Shown piece by piece: positions 7,615-16,026 of a stretch of 64,000 nt of DNA. The stretch comes from Spirosoma panaciterrae DSM 21099 (GTDB lineage Bacteria > Bacteroidota > Bacteroidia > Cytophagales > Spirosomataceae): assembly GCF_000374025.1 (NCBI RefSeq), contig NZ_KB893183.1, forward strand, positions 1 through 64,000, written 5' to 3'. How positions within the stretch are numbered: the first letter of the stretch is position 1; every line of letters starts with the position of its first letter. The notes under the pieces were generated by a model. That model was not told the DNA's origin, searched no databases, and worked only from the letters and a program-made list of their open reading frames with translations. Position numbers and translations under genes: made by a program.

Positions 7615-8670
7615 AGGACTTTCGCTTGTGGGTCAAATTTGAGAGTTTAGCTCTATGATTGTAAAACAGGAATATATTGAGTATCTGCTCAGTACGCCCT
7701 TCAACTACACTTGCACTAACATGGCTGACCATAAACCTAATCTGAGTCACGACGTGGTCAGTGATTTCCTACGGCGAGAGCGTTTCACGCCTGCTGATTT
7801 ATGGGCCATTGTTCAGCCATACATCACTGACTCCGTGACCGCATCGGTGCTGGTTGATGACAGCGTTCAAGACAAAAGGTACTCCCATTTTATTGAACTG
7901 GTCAAGAAACAATATTCTGGTAATGAGCATGGTACAGTCAAGGGCATTGGCTTAGTCAATTTCGTTCACACAGCCGGTAACGACGAGCCACACTGGCCCA
8001 TCGACTACCGCATCTTCCATCCCGAAACGGATGGCAAGACCAAAAACGATCATTTCCAGGAGATGTTTAAGCGGCTTATCACCCATAAACACCTCAAAGC
8101 TAGACGGATTTTATTCGACTCCTGGTACGCATCGGTGGATAACCTCAGACTAATTCATCGGGCCGAGTGGACCTTCTTCACCACACTGAAGAGCAACCGG
8201 CTGGTGAGTCTGCATCGGGATACAGGTTATCAGCATTTAGACACCCTAGGCTTCACTGAGCAAACGCTGATTACAGGGTTGCTAGTCAAGCTAAAAGAGA
8301 TTCCGTTCAAGGTAAAGTTGTTCAAGCTGGTTGCCCCAAACGGCGACATTGACTGGGTCATCACCAATGACTTAGACGTATCAGTAAACCGGTTTGTGGC
8401 CGAATTAGCTAACGACACCCGGTGGCAGATCGAAACTTTCCACCGGAGTTTCAAGCAGTTGACGGGCTCGGAACGGTGTCAATGCCGCAAAGCTCGTTCG
8501 CAACGGAACCATTTAGCCTGTTGCTATCAGGCATGGGTTGCTTTGCAAGTCAAGGCTAACCAAGTTGGCCAAACCATCTATCAATTGCGGACAGGGTTAT
8601 TCTCTGACTACTTAAGACACGAGTTAGCCAATCCCAGAATTCAAGCAATCACACTCTAAGCGAAAGTCCT
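7615..8670 (+). mobile_element. IS701-like insertion sequence, apparently complete (1056 bp)
   Basis: Inverted termini AGGACTTTCGCTT are present at 7615-7627 and reversed at 8658-8670. They enclose a single intact transposase gene whose stop codon overlaps the right terminus. ATT flanks both ends, a possible 3-bp target duplication, though IS701 elements usually make 4-bp ones, so the exact end may be off by a base. The element separates the plasmid backbone from the sugar region. Confidence 0.75.
7655..8659 (+). CDS. DDE transposase, IS701-like
   Basis: The 334-residue protein has an RNase H-like DDE arrangement: VLVDDSVQDKRYS (Asp68/69), RRILFDSWYAS (Asp155) and RWQIETFHRSFKQ (Glu260). The last has the usual W-x-I-E-x-F-H-R-x-x-K/Q spacing of IS4/IS701-type enzymes. 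It would cut and join the termini at 7615 and 8670. The frame is intact and the length is near that of relatives, so the element may be active. IS701 is the best family guess from the DDSVQDK and FDSWYAS motifs; a neighbouring IS4 subgroup is possible. Confidence 0.8.
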   Translation: MIVKQEYIEYLLSTPFNYTCTNMADHKPNLSHDVVSDFLRRERFTPADLWAIVQPYITDSVTASVLVDDSVQDKRYSHFIELVKKQYSGNEHGTVKGIGLVNFVHTAGNDEPHWPIDYRIFHPETDGKTKNDHFQEMFKRLITHKHLKARRILFDSWYASVDNLRLIHRAEWTFFTTLKSNRLVSLHRDTGYQHLDTLGFTEQTLITGLLVKLKEIPFKVKLFKLVAPNGDIDWVITNDLDVSVNRFVAELANDTRWQIETFHRSFKQLTGSERCQCRKARSQRNHLACCYQAWVALQVKANQVGQTIYQLRTGLFSDYLRHELANPRIQAITL

Positions 8671-9112
8671 ATTCATAATGAAAGACTTTACTTGGGCTAT
8701 ATCTGTCTCCATCTCAAGAGTAGGGCGTTTGAATAGATGCTTTCCTAAAAGTTTATTCTGGGCCTAATATTGGCATAACCATACAAAGAGGTGGCTGGTC
8801 TCTGTCTGTAAATTTCCGACCGCTTCGGCGAGCGTCCCCGGCTGCGGCCCGGCCGGGGAGAGTCACCACGGGCGATACGATGCAGCGCGTCTGTTTGTGT
8901 CCGAGAAATTAATTGGGTATATCAAGAGAAGTAAGGTGTATCGTAATAATCAACTCAGAGAAAAGCATTGTCCGTTGAATATGGATGTGACTTTAACTCG
9001 TTGAGAAGCGAACTAGTGTAATCGCCTGATTCAAAATACCGAGGTTTTCGTGGACGATTTGACATGAACTGTAGTTTCGTATAAATGATTTATCTATAGA
9101 CCGTTATAGAGC
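8671..9112. other. Intergenic region with GC-rich hairpin and a possible ORF remnant
   Basis: No complete gene is supported. An 8-bp stem TCCCCGGC / GCCGGGGA (8835-8842, 8852-8859) lies in a locally GC-rich patch unlike its flanks. Just downstream a frame ending in TGA at about 9002-9004 encodes about 45 residues including LIGYIKRSKVYRNNQL, which reads like the C-terminus of a lost gene. I cannot name the family. Confidence 0.35.
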
Positions 9113-9138
9113 GGTGGTGACGTATCACCACCCTTTTT
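9113..9138 (+). terminator. Rho-independent terminator
   Basis: GGTGGTGA (9113-9120), loop CGTA, TCACCACC (9125-9132) followed by CTTTTT. It has the canonical shape. It would end transcription running from the insertion sequence or the remnant upstream, and lies about 100 bp past the convergent araC-type gene end. Confidence 0.75.
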
Positions 9139-9241
9139 CTGGACGATTTCTTGACCGATCCGACCTGAAATCATCCGATTACGTTAAATACCCATAACAA
9201 CCACCCGTGTCAACTCAAGTCTTGACCAACACAATGACAAT

Positions 9242-10102
9242 TTACCCTGGAAAAAAACGACTCTTGTATTCTTTCGGTGTAATTCCTTTGACATTCTTAA
9301 AATGCCTGTAAAAATTAGAGGTATTTTCAAACCCACTGTCCAGAGCTATACTCGCTATCGTAAGGTCCGTTTTAATAAGTAACCGACAAGCATGGCTAAG
9401 GCGTACTTCCGTAAGGAAATCAAAGTACGATTTATTGGACATCATTTTAAAATAGCGGCAAAATGAAGTAACGCTCAGGTTTGTCAGTTGTGCTACATCG
9501 TCAATTAGAATTTTATTCCTGAAATTTTGTAAAGTGAATGAAAGTACCTTTTCCATTCGATTTCCATCATGCTGATTAAATTTTGTGTATTCAACACTGT
9601 TCGATAGCATTTCACATTCGCTGCTTTCCAGTAAAATGGCGTAAATTCTGAGCAAGTAAACAACTTTATTCAAGCCCATCTCCCGTGTCATTCGCCACAT
9701 AAGCCGTTTAATTTTCTCCTTTGCACTTCCTTTGATGACAAGCCCGTTTTTGGCTTTTTCAAAGAGTTTCGAAATCCCTTGCGTTTCGTTTACGTTGAGA
9801 AATTCCTTCCCCAGACATTCAGGATGAAAGTGAAGCACTAACGCTTCCACATGATAATCCGAAGAAAATGGAATATTACACTTCCAGGTGTGTGGCACAT
9901 TTGAACCCATGAGAATCATGTCATCAGGCTGGAAGTTGCCTATGCTATCCCCTATAAACCGAATCCCTTCACCTTTTATAAGATAATGAAGTTCTATTTC
10001 TGGATGGTAGTGCCAGATAGAGCCAAACTGTGGCACTATATCGTGACGAATACTAAACGCATTGTCTAGAGGCCTAGGAACAATATGAAGCTTAGGTACC
10101 AT
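9242..10102 (-). CDS. AraC-family transcriptional regulator
   Basis: The 286-residue protein has an N-terminal cupin-like sensor, with IWHYHPEIELHYLIKGEG at residues 29-46 and the DDMILMGSNVPHTW segment at 61-74. The C-terminal 100 residues hold two helix-turn-helix units (DDVAQLTNLSVTSFCRYFK; IASIALDSGFENTSNFYRHF then KGITPKEYK). It is transcribed divergently from the isomerase/kinase operon with 153 bp between starts, so it most likely senses the sugar or an intermediate and controls that operon. The exact ligand cannot be read from sequence. The family is certain. Confidence 0.88.
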   Translation of the reverse strand: MVPKLHIVPRPLDNAFSIRHDIVPQFGSIWHYHPEIELHYLIKGEGIRFIGDSIGNFQPDDMILMGSNVPHTWKCNIPFSSDYHVEALVLHFHPECLGKEFLNVNETQGISKLFEKAKNGLVIKGSAKEKIKRLMWRMTREMGLNKVVYLLRIYAILLESSECEMLSNSVEYTKFNQHDGNRMEKVLSFTLQNFRNKILIDDVAQLTNLSVTSFCRYFKMMSNKSYFDFLTEVRLSHACRLLIKTDLTIASIALDSGFENTSNFYRHFKNVKGITPKEYKSRFFPG

Positions 10103-10255
10103 TTTCAGGTAAGGTTGCTGTTATATACGAAATTATAGAGATTCTATTAAATTTTTAATTAATGTGATAATATGTTGGATAAATTGGAAAAATTCAATGA
10201 GTCCATCCAATCTACAAGCCTTCAATCTTTGTGCTACTCTAAGTAGCAAGGAAAG
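10103..10255. promoter_or_regulatory. Divergent promoter region of the AraC-type regulator and sugar operon
   Basis: This 153-bp AT-rich gap separates two divergent starts. Near the isomerase start the sequence CAATCTTTG (about 10223-10231) resembles the TAnnTTTG -7 element with a mismatch. Purine-rich AAGGAAAG directly precedes the isomerase ATG. I see no clean repeat that could be named as the AraC-type site. Confidence 0.4.
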
Positions 10256-11854
10256 ATGGAACGTAACTATGCCTTACTAGTCTGTAGCGGAGACCTCAGA
10301 CCGTCGGCCAACCTTACCTGTTGGCCAATGCAACAAAAAATGGAAGAAGACCTTGCCGAGGCCTTACGTAAACATTCATGGGAGATTAAAAGAGCCCACG
10401 CTTACAATGAAGAAAAAGGGCATGGTTTTATCGATTACCAGCACGTAGGCATAAAAGTCTTCAGAGAAATAGACAAAACGAAGCCGCTGATAGTAGCCGA
10501 GAGTGTTTGGCAGTACAGTCATCACGTTTTGGCCGGACTTGTTTCGCACAAAGGACCGATTTTGGTGGTGGCCAACTGGGACGGTACCTATCCTGGCCTG
10601 GTTGGTGCGCTGAATCTTACGGGCTCGTTGACCAAAGCCGGTGTGAACTACAGTTTCTTATGGAGTAAAGACTTTACCGATGCCTTCTTCGGTACAGGGT
10701 TAAAGGAATGGCTGGACACCGGTAAGGTTACCCATGATCTATCCCATGTAAACCGGTTTGATCGTACTACTCTACAGGCGGATGACTTAGCCGTGGCCGA
10801 AAAATTAGCTACCCGCATAAAGAATGACAACGTAATTATGGGGGTATTTGACGAGGGCTGCATGGGTATGTTCAATGCCATCGTACCGGATAATCTTATG
10901 CATGCGCTGGGTATCTATAAGGAACGCTTAAGTCAGTCCACCTTATATGCTAAAATGCTGACCGTTTCAGATGCCGAAGCCAACGACGTGCTGGAGTGGA
11001 TGCTTCAAAAAGGAATGACCTTTGTTTGGGGAACTGACCCGGCCAATGAACTGACCAGAGAGCAAACGCTGGAACAATGCAAAATGTACGTTGCGGCTGT
11101 GCGGTTGGCCGACGAATTTGGCTGCGACACGATCGGGATTCAGTATCAGCAAGGGCTAAAGGAATTGACCGCAGCGAGTGATCTGGCCGAAGGGTTGCTC
11201 AATAACACCGATCGCCCGCCGGTTTTTGATGCTCAGGGTAAAGAGTTATATCCGAACGTAGCCCTGCCTCACTTCAATGAGGTAGACGAGTGTGCCGGTA
11301 TAGACGGCTACGTTACCTATCATCTCTGGCGAGAACTTGGACTCAACGGCGATAACACTCTGCATGATTTACGATATGGTGAAACCTTCACGATAGCGGG
11401 CAAAGATGAGTTTGTCTGGGTGTTTTTGATTTCAGGAGCGGCTCCTGCCTCGCATTTTAAAGGCGGTTATGCCGGTGCCGACAGTCTGCGTCAGCCACCT
11501 ATGTTTTTCGGAAAAGGGGGCGGTACGCTTCGTGGCGTGAGCCGACCCGGAAAGATTGTATGGAGCCGGGTCTATATTGAAAACAACGAGCTTTGGTGTG
11601 ATATCGGTACGGGTCGATGCGTGGAATTGCCGGATGCAGACGTGGAGCGTCTCTGGAAACTGACCGATCCGCAATGGCCGGTAATGCACGGTGTTCTGGA
11701 TGGTGTGAGCCGTGATCAGATGATGGCCAAGCACAAAGCAAACCATATTCAGGTAGTCTATGTCGACGGCGACTTTGATGTGCGCAAAGCCGCAGAAATT
11801 AAGGCCGCCACGTTCGTGAATCTGGGAATCAACGTAAATTTTTGCGGAATCTAA
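10256..11854 (+). CDS. L-fucose/L-arabinose isomerase family protein
   Basis: The 532-residue protein resembles the fucose-isomerase fold family, which converts an aldose to its ketose with a bound metal. Diagnostic stretches are PLIVAESVWQYSHHVLAGL, DEGCMGMFNAIVPDNLM and HFNEVDECAGIDGYVTYHLW, with a C-terminal barrel domain ending LGINVNFCGI. It is the first gene of an operon with an AraB-type ribulokinase 4 bp downstream, so an L-arabinose-like or related deoxy sugar is a likely substrate. True L-fucose isomerases are near 590 residues, so this is shorter. Family confidence is good; substrate is open. Confidence 0.75.
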   Translation: MERNYALLVCSGDLRPSANLTCWPMQQKMEEDLAEALRKHSWEIKRAHAYNEEKGHGFIDYQHVGIKVFREIDKTKPLIVAESVWQYSHHVLAGLVSHKGPILVVANWDGTYPGLVGALNLTGSLTKAGVNYSFLWSKDFTDAFFGTGLKEWLDTGKVTHDLSHVNRFDRTTLQADDLAVAEKLATRIKNDNVIMGVFDEGCMGMFNAIVPDNLMHALGIYKERLSQSTLYAKMLTVSDAEANDVLEWMLQKGMTFVWGTDPANELTREQTLEQCKMYVAAVRLADEFGCDTIGIQYQQGLKELTAASDLAEGLLNNTDRPPVFDAQGKELYPNVALPHFNEVDECAGIDGYVTYHLWRELGLNGDNTLHDLRYGETFTIAGKDEFVWVFLISGAAPASHFKGGYAGADSLRQPPMFFGKGGGTLRGVSRPGKIVWSRVYIENNELWCDIGTGRCVELPDADVERLWKLTDPQWPVMHGVLDGVSRDQMMAKHKANHIQVVYVDGDFDVRKAAEIKAATFVNLGINVNFCGI

Positions 11855-11858
11855 GCCT

Positions 11859-13481
11859 ATGGAAAGGAAGTTCGTCATAGGCCTGGACTTTGGTACGGAT
11901 TCCGTTCGGGGGGTGCTTCTCAACCCAGTTAAGGGCGAAGTGGTAGCTACTGGCGTCTCTCATTTTAAACGATGGAAAGCCGGATTATACTGCAACCCGG
12001 AAAAGGACCAGTACCGTCAGCACCCGTTGGATTATATAGAATCCATTGATGAGGTGTTCAGCAAACTCTTCGACGTAGAAAGCGCGGCTAATGTGTTGGC
12101 CATTGGAACTAATACGACTGGTTCTACGCCGGTAGCCGTCGATGCGACATGCCGCCCTTTGGCTTTGTCAACGGAGTTTTCCGAAAACCACAATGCCATG
12201 TTTGTCCTCTGGAAAGACCACACTGCCATTGAAGAGGCCAGCGAACTAAATGCGCTTTCAAAAAAGTGGGTAACCGATTATACTCGATACAGCGGAGGCA
12301 TATACTCGTCCGAATGGTTCTGGTCAAAAATTCTTCACATCAACCGGACCGATGAAGCTGTATACCAGAACGCATACAGCTGGCTGGAACAATCCGACTG
12401 GATTCCCGCCTATTTATGCGGAACCGATAAACTGACCGCTGTAAAGAGAAACCGCTGTGCCGCCGGGCATAAGGCCATGTGGAACGAGGAATTTGGCGGT
12501 TTGCCTTCTACTGCGTTTCTAAATGCTTTAGATCCCACATTTGCCAAGTTGAGCAACCGGTTCTACTCTGAAACCTACACTTCCGATCAGGTATTTGGTA
12601 CGATTGCTCCCTATTTCACGAATAAGTTTGGGTTTAATCCAGACACAATCGTGACCGTTGGCGCCATTGACGCTCATCATGGAGCGGTAGGCGCAGGAAT
12701 CTCCCCTTATACCCTGGTAAAAGTCATCGGAACATCGACCTGCGACATGCTGGTTGTGCCCGTAGCAGACCAACCGCCTTTGGTAGAAGGCATTTGCGGG
12801 CAGGTAGATGGTTCCATTGACCCTGGTATGATTGGTTTTGAGGCTGGGCAGTCCGCTTTCGGAGATATTTTCAATTGGTTCAAACGAATAATGCTGGAAC
12901 CTACCCGGAAGATTATTGGCGATCAGCTTAGTGCTGAATTAGCCACGAAGCTGGACGACGACTTCTTTACCTATGTAACTACCGAGGCCCGCCAACTTGA
13001 GGTGACAGCGTCAGATCTGGTATTCACCGATTATCATAATGGAAGAAGAACACCAGATGCTGACTTTGGGATTCATGCATCGGCTTCCGGTTTTAGTCTG
13101 GCTACACAGGCCGGTCACTTCTTCAAAGCGTTAGTGGAAGCAACAGCATTTGGGTCAAAATCCATCCTGGAGCGTTTCATGGCTTTCGGGATTCCGATAG
13201 AGCAGGTGATAGCCATCGGAGGCATCCCTAATAAATCACCCTATGTGGTGCAGGTTCTGGCTGATGTAATGGGCGTGAACATTCAGGTAGTCGATAGCGA
13301 CCAGACCTGCGCATTGGGTTCTACTATTTTTGCCGCCACTGCCTGCGGCATTTTCCCTACTGTTCAGGAGGCTAAAAAGACAATAGCGGCAACGATTGTA
13401 AAAACGTACAGCCCCAATCCTGAGAAGCAAAAAATCTACGAGATTCTGTATAGCCGATATAAAAAATTAGCCTATGACTAA
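11859..13481 (+). CDS. araB: FGGY-family carbohydrate kinase, ribulokinase (AraB) type
   Basis: The 540-residue protein matches the ribulokinase branch along its length. The ATP-site start is GLDFGTDSVRGVLLNP (residue 8 on). TTGSTPVAVDA, AMFVLWKDHTAIEEA, YSSEWFWSKILH, AVGAGI then VKVIGTSTCDML, and IAIGGIPNKSPYVVQVLADV followed by SDQTCALGSTIFAA all follow E. coli AraB order. It phosphorylates L-ribulose or a close ketose in the cytoplasm. It starts 4 bp after the isomerase and overlaps the symporter by 8 bp, so expression is coupled. No AraD epimerase is seen nearby, which leaves the next step unexplained. Confidence 0.85.
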   Translation: MERKFVIGLDFGTDSVRGVLLNPVKGEVVATGVSHFKRWKAGLYCNPEKDQYRQHPLDYIESIDEVFSKLFDVESAANVLAIGTNTTGSTPVAVDATCRPLALSTEFSENHNAMFVLWKDHTAIEEASELNALSKKWVTDYTRYSGGIYSSEWFWSKILHINRTDEAVYQNAYSWLEQSDWIPAYLCGTDKLTAVKRNRCAAGHKAMWNEEFGGLPSTAFLNALDPTFAKLSNRFYSETYTSDQVFGTIAPYFTNKFGFNPDTIVTVGAIDAHHGAVGAGISPYTLVKVIGTSTCDMLVVPVADQPPLVEGICGQVDGSIDPGMIGFEAGQSAFGDIFNWFKRIMLEPTRKIIGDQLSAELATKLDDDFFTYVTTEARQLEVTASDLVFTDYHNGRRTPDADFGIHASASGFSLATQAGHFFKALVEATAFGSKSILERFMAFGIPIEQVIAIGGIPNKSPYVVQVLADVMGVNIQVVDSDQTCALGSTIFAATACGIFPTVQEAKKTIAATIVKTYSPNPEKQKIYEILYSRYKKLAYD

Positions 13482-15024
13482 TTTACCCATATTGGATATT
13501 ACCATTATAATCGCCTATCTGATTGCGATGGTGTTGGTCGGCGTTTTCTTTTCCAGACGAAACACGTCTGCCGATGAATTTACCCGAGCATCCGGCCGGA
13601 TTCCTGGCTGGGCGATAGGCATATCGATTTATGCCACCTTTCTTAGTTCGAACACGTTTCTCGGCGTTCCGGGCAAAGCGTTTGGCGGTACCTGGAATGC
13701 CTTTGTGTTTAGCCTTTCTATGCCTCTGGCAGCCTGGTTTGCCACCAAATATTTTGTCCCCTTTTACCGGAGCACCGGCGAAGTATCGGCTTATACCAAT
13801 CTCGAAAAACGATTCGGTACCTGGGCCAGAACCTATGTCGTGATCTGTTTCTTGTCCACTCAGCTAGCCCGGATCGGATCTATCTTTTTTGGCATTTCAC
13901 TGACCTTACAGGCGCTTACCGGGTATAGTATGGTGACCATCATGGTGGTTACCGGAATCTGTATCGTAATCTATACCGTGATGGGGGGTATTGAGGCCGT
14001 AATCTGGACCGAGGTTGTACAAGGTGTACTGAAAACGTTGGGGGCCGTTATCATTATTTATCTGGCGGTAAACCAGGTGCCTGGCGGTTTCAACGACATA
14101 CTTAACATGGGATTGGCCGAGAATAAATTCAGCCTCGGTACTATCGAGTTCGATCTGGTCCATTCCTCGTTCTGGGTGGTGCTGCTATACGGCTTTTTTA
14201 TCAATCTGAATAATTTCGGAATGGACCAGAACTACGTCCAGCGTTATCATGCCGCCACCAGCGCAGCAGAAGCCAACAAGTCGGTATGGCTTTGTGTGTG
14301 GATTTATGTTCCGGTATCACTCCTGTTTTTTAGTATAGGAACCTGTTTGTATACGTACTACATGCAAAACCCGGAGTTGCTCCGGAGCATTCAACTGAAG
14401 GCGGCTTCTGAGCAACTCGGTCTTGCTGTAAACAATGCGGAAGTAGCTCAGTTGGCAGCCAGGATGAAGCCGTCCGATTATGCCGATAAAGTGATGCCGC
14501 ACTTTATGGTGCATATGATTCCAACCGGTCTTTTAGGGTTGATTGTCTCGGCCATTCTGTCGGCGGCAATGAGTACAATCAGTTCCGGCATGAACGCGTC
14601 GGCCACCGTCTTTACCGAAGACATCTACAAACGATACGTTAATCCAAGTTCAACCGAAAAAAACAGTTTGAAAATTCTTTACATCGCCACGGTTATCGTG
14701 GGGTTAACGGGTATGCTCTGCGGAATAGCCATGATTGGCGTTAAAAGCCTTTTAGACGTCTGGTGGACACTTTCCGGAATATTTGCAGGGGGGATGTTAG
14801 GGCTCTTTTTACTCGGTTTGATCAGCAAAAAGGCGACGAATACAGATGCGCTTACAGGTACGGTCATTGGTATTCTGGTTATTCTTTGGATGAGCTTCTC
14901 ATACCTCATACCGGTTCAATACGACTATTTACGCTATCCGCTCCATGCTAATATGATTATTGTGGTGGGTACTCTGTCGATTTTCCTCACGGGTAACCTA
15001 TCGCAAAAACTAAGAAGACAATAA
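13474..15024 (+). CDS. Sodium:solute symporter (SSS family)
   Basis: The 516-residue protein has about 13 hydrophobic segments starting with LDITIIIAYLIAMVLVGVFF. The SSS core is visible: ADEFTRASGRIPGWAIGISI then FLSSNTFLGVPGKAFGGT (residues about 32-73), and later ILSAAMSTISSGMNASATVF (about 362-381), the usual Na2-site helix with Ser/Thr pairs. It imports a solute with sodium across the inner membrane. The 8-bp overlap with the kinase and 5-bp gap to the next gene place it in the sugar operon, so it probably takes up the sugar the isomerase acts on. Confidence 0.85.
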   Translation: MTNLPILDITIIIAYLIAMVLVGVFFSRRNTSADEFTRASGRIPGWAIGISIYATFLSSNTFLGVPGKAFGGTWNAFVFSLSMPLAAWFATKYFVPFYRSTGEVSAYTNLEKRFGTWARTYVVICFLSTQLARIGSIFFGISLTLQALTGYSMVTIMVVTGICIVIYTVMGGIEAVIWTEVVQGVLKTLGAVIIIYLAVNQVPGGFNDILNMGLAENKFSLGTIEFDLVHSSFWVVLLYGFFINLNNFGMDQNYVQRYHAATSAAEANKSVWLCVWIYVPVSLLFFSIGTCLYTYYMQNPELLRSIQLKAASEQLGLAVNNAEVAQLAARMKPSDYADKVMPHFMVHMIPTGLLGLIVSAILSAAMSTISSGMNASATVFTEDIYKRYVNPSSTEKNSLKILYIATVIVGLTGMLCGIAMIGVKSLLDVWWTLSGIFAGGMLGLFLLGLISKKATNTDALTGTVIGILVILWMSFSYLIPVQYDYLRYPLHANMIIVVGTLSIFLTGNLSQKLRRQ

Positions 15025-15029
15025 GGCAT

Positions 15030-15968
15030 ATGACGACTAAAAAATTTGTCCCCGTAATGCTCACTCCCTTTCAGGACGGGAAGGCTATTGACTACAAAAT
15101 CCTGGAGGACTTGATTGAATTCTACCTGGAAGCCGGAGCGGGTGGTCTTTTTGCCAACTGCCTGTCGAGTGAAATGTATCAGCTCTCCAAAGAAGAAATG
15201 CTGACGTCTGTGTCGTTTATCGTGCAGAAAGTGGCCGGACGAGTGCCCATAGTAGCCACAGGCACGTTCCCCGACAGCCTTGAAAACCAGGCCGCCTTTG
15301 TAAAAGAAATGTATGGTACCGGAATCGACTGTGTGATTGTTATTACAAGTCTGCTGGCCGATGAAACGGATGCTGAGGCCGTGTTTGAAGCCAATGTAAA
15401 CCAATTGCTTGCGTTAACGGGTGATGTGCCACTTGGGTTTTATGAATGCCCGGTACCCTACAAACGGATTTTAAGACCTGATTTTCTGGGAAAATTGGTC
15501 AGGACAGGCCGTATCAAGTACCATAAAGACACGTCGTTAACGATGGACAGCGTGCGGGCTAAGATTGCGGCCAGTAAAGACGCCGATGACTTTGCCCTCT
15601 ACGACGCCTACATGGTGCATGCAGTCGATTCGATGAAAGCCGGTTCGGCAGGGCTGTCCTGTATTCAGGGAAATTATTTTCCGGAGTTAATTGTCTGGTT
15701 GTGCAATCATTACGACGACGACTCCGCAGAAGTCGACAAAGTGCAGCAGTTTTTTGCGCAAAACATGGGTGTCATGCACGATACCTATCCCGCCAGTGCA
15801 AAGTATATTCTCGAAAAACGAGGATTGGGTATCACCCAAATTTGCCGTAATGGAAGCGAACTAAGAAACACAACCGATTACGATAAGCTGGATACGCTGT
15901 TCGATCAATTCAAAGAACTGGCACAGGAGATAAATTTAAACGTGATAGCCTATGAAAATAAAATGTGA
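15030..15968 (+). CDS. Dihydrodipicolinate synthase / N-acetylneuraminate lyase family protein
   Basis: The 312-residue protein is a DapA/NanA-type Schiff-base aldolase barrel. Lys166 in KYHKDTS is the expected Schiff-base lysine and Tyr138 in GFYECP the expected general acid/base. The usual GTTGE/GSTGE pyruvate-carboxylate loop near residue 44 is replaced by CLSSE, so the donor may not be pyruvate or may bind differently. It is last in the isomerase-kinase-symporter operon, 58 bp before susC, suggesting an aldol cleavage or related step in the same sugar pathway. It is not likely to be the lysine-pathway DapA. Confidence 0.75.
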   Translation: MTTKKFVPVMLTPFQDGKAIDYKILEDLIEFYLEAGAGGLFANCLSSEMYQLSKEEMLTSVSFIVQKVAGRVPIVATGTFPDSLENQAAFVKEMYGTGIDCVIVITSLLADETDAEAVFEANVNQLLALTGDVPLGFYECPVPYKRILRPDFLGKLVRTGRIKYHKDTSLTMDSVRAKIAASKDADDFALYDAYMVHAVDSMKAGSAGLSCIQGNYFPELIVWLCNHYDDDSAEVDKVQQFFAQNMGVMHDTYPASAKYILEKRGLGITQICRNGSELRNTTDYDKLDTLFDQFKELAQEINLNVIAYENKM

Positions 15969-16026
15969 TCCAGACAACGAACAGTAATCAATTTCTAAAC
16001 AGACGTACCTTAACTGATTTAAAACC

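Noticed and set aside
15030..15968. Call as lysine-pathway DapA
   Set aside because: The operon context is sugar use and the GTTGE loop is replaced, so housekeeping DapA is unlikely.
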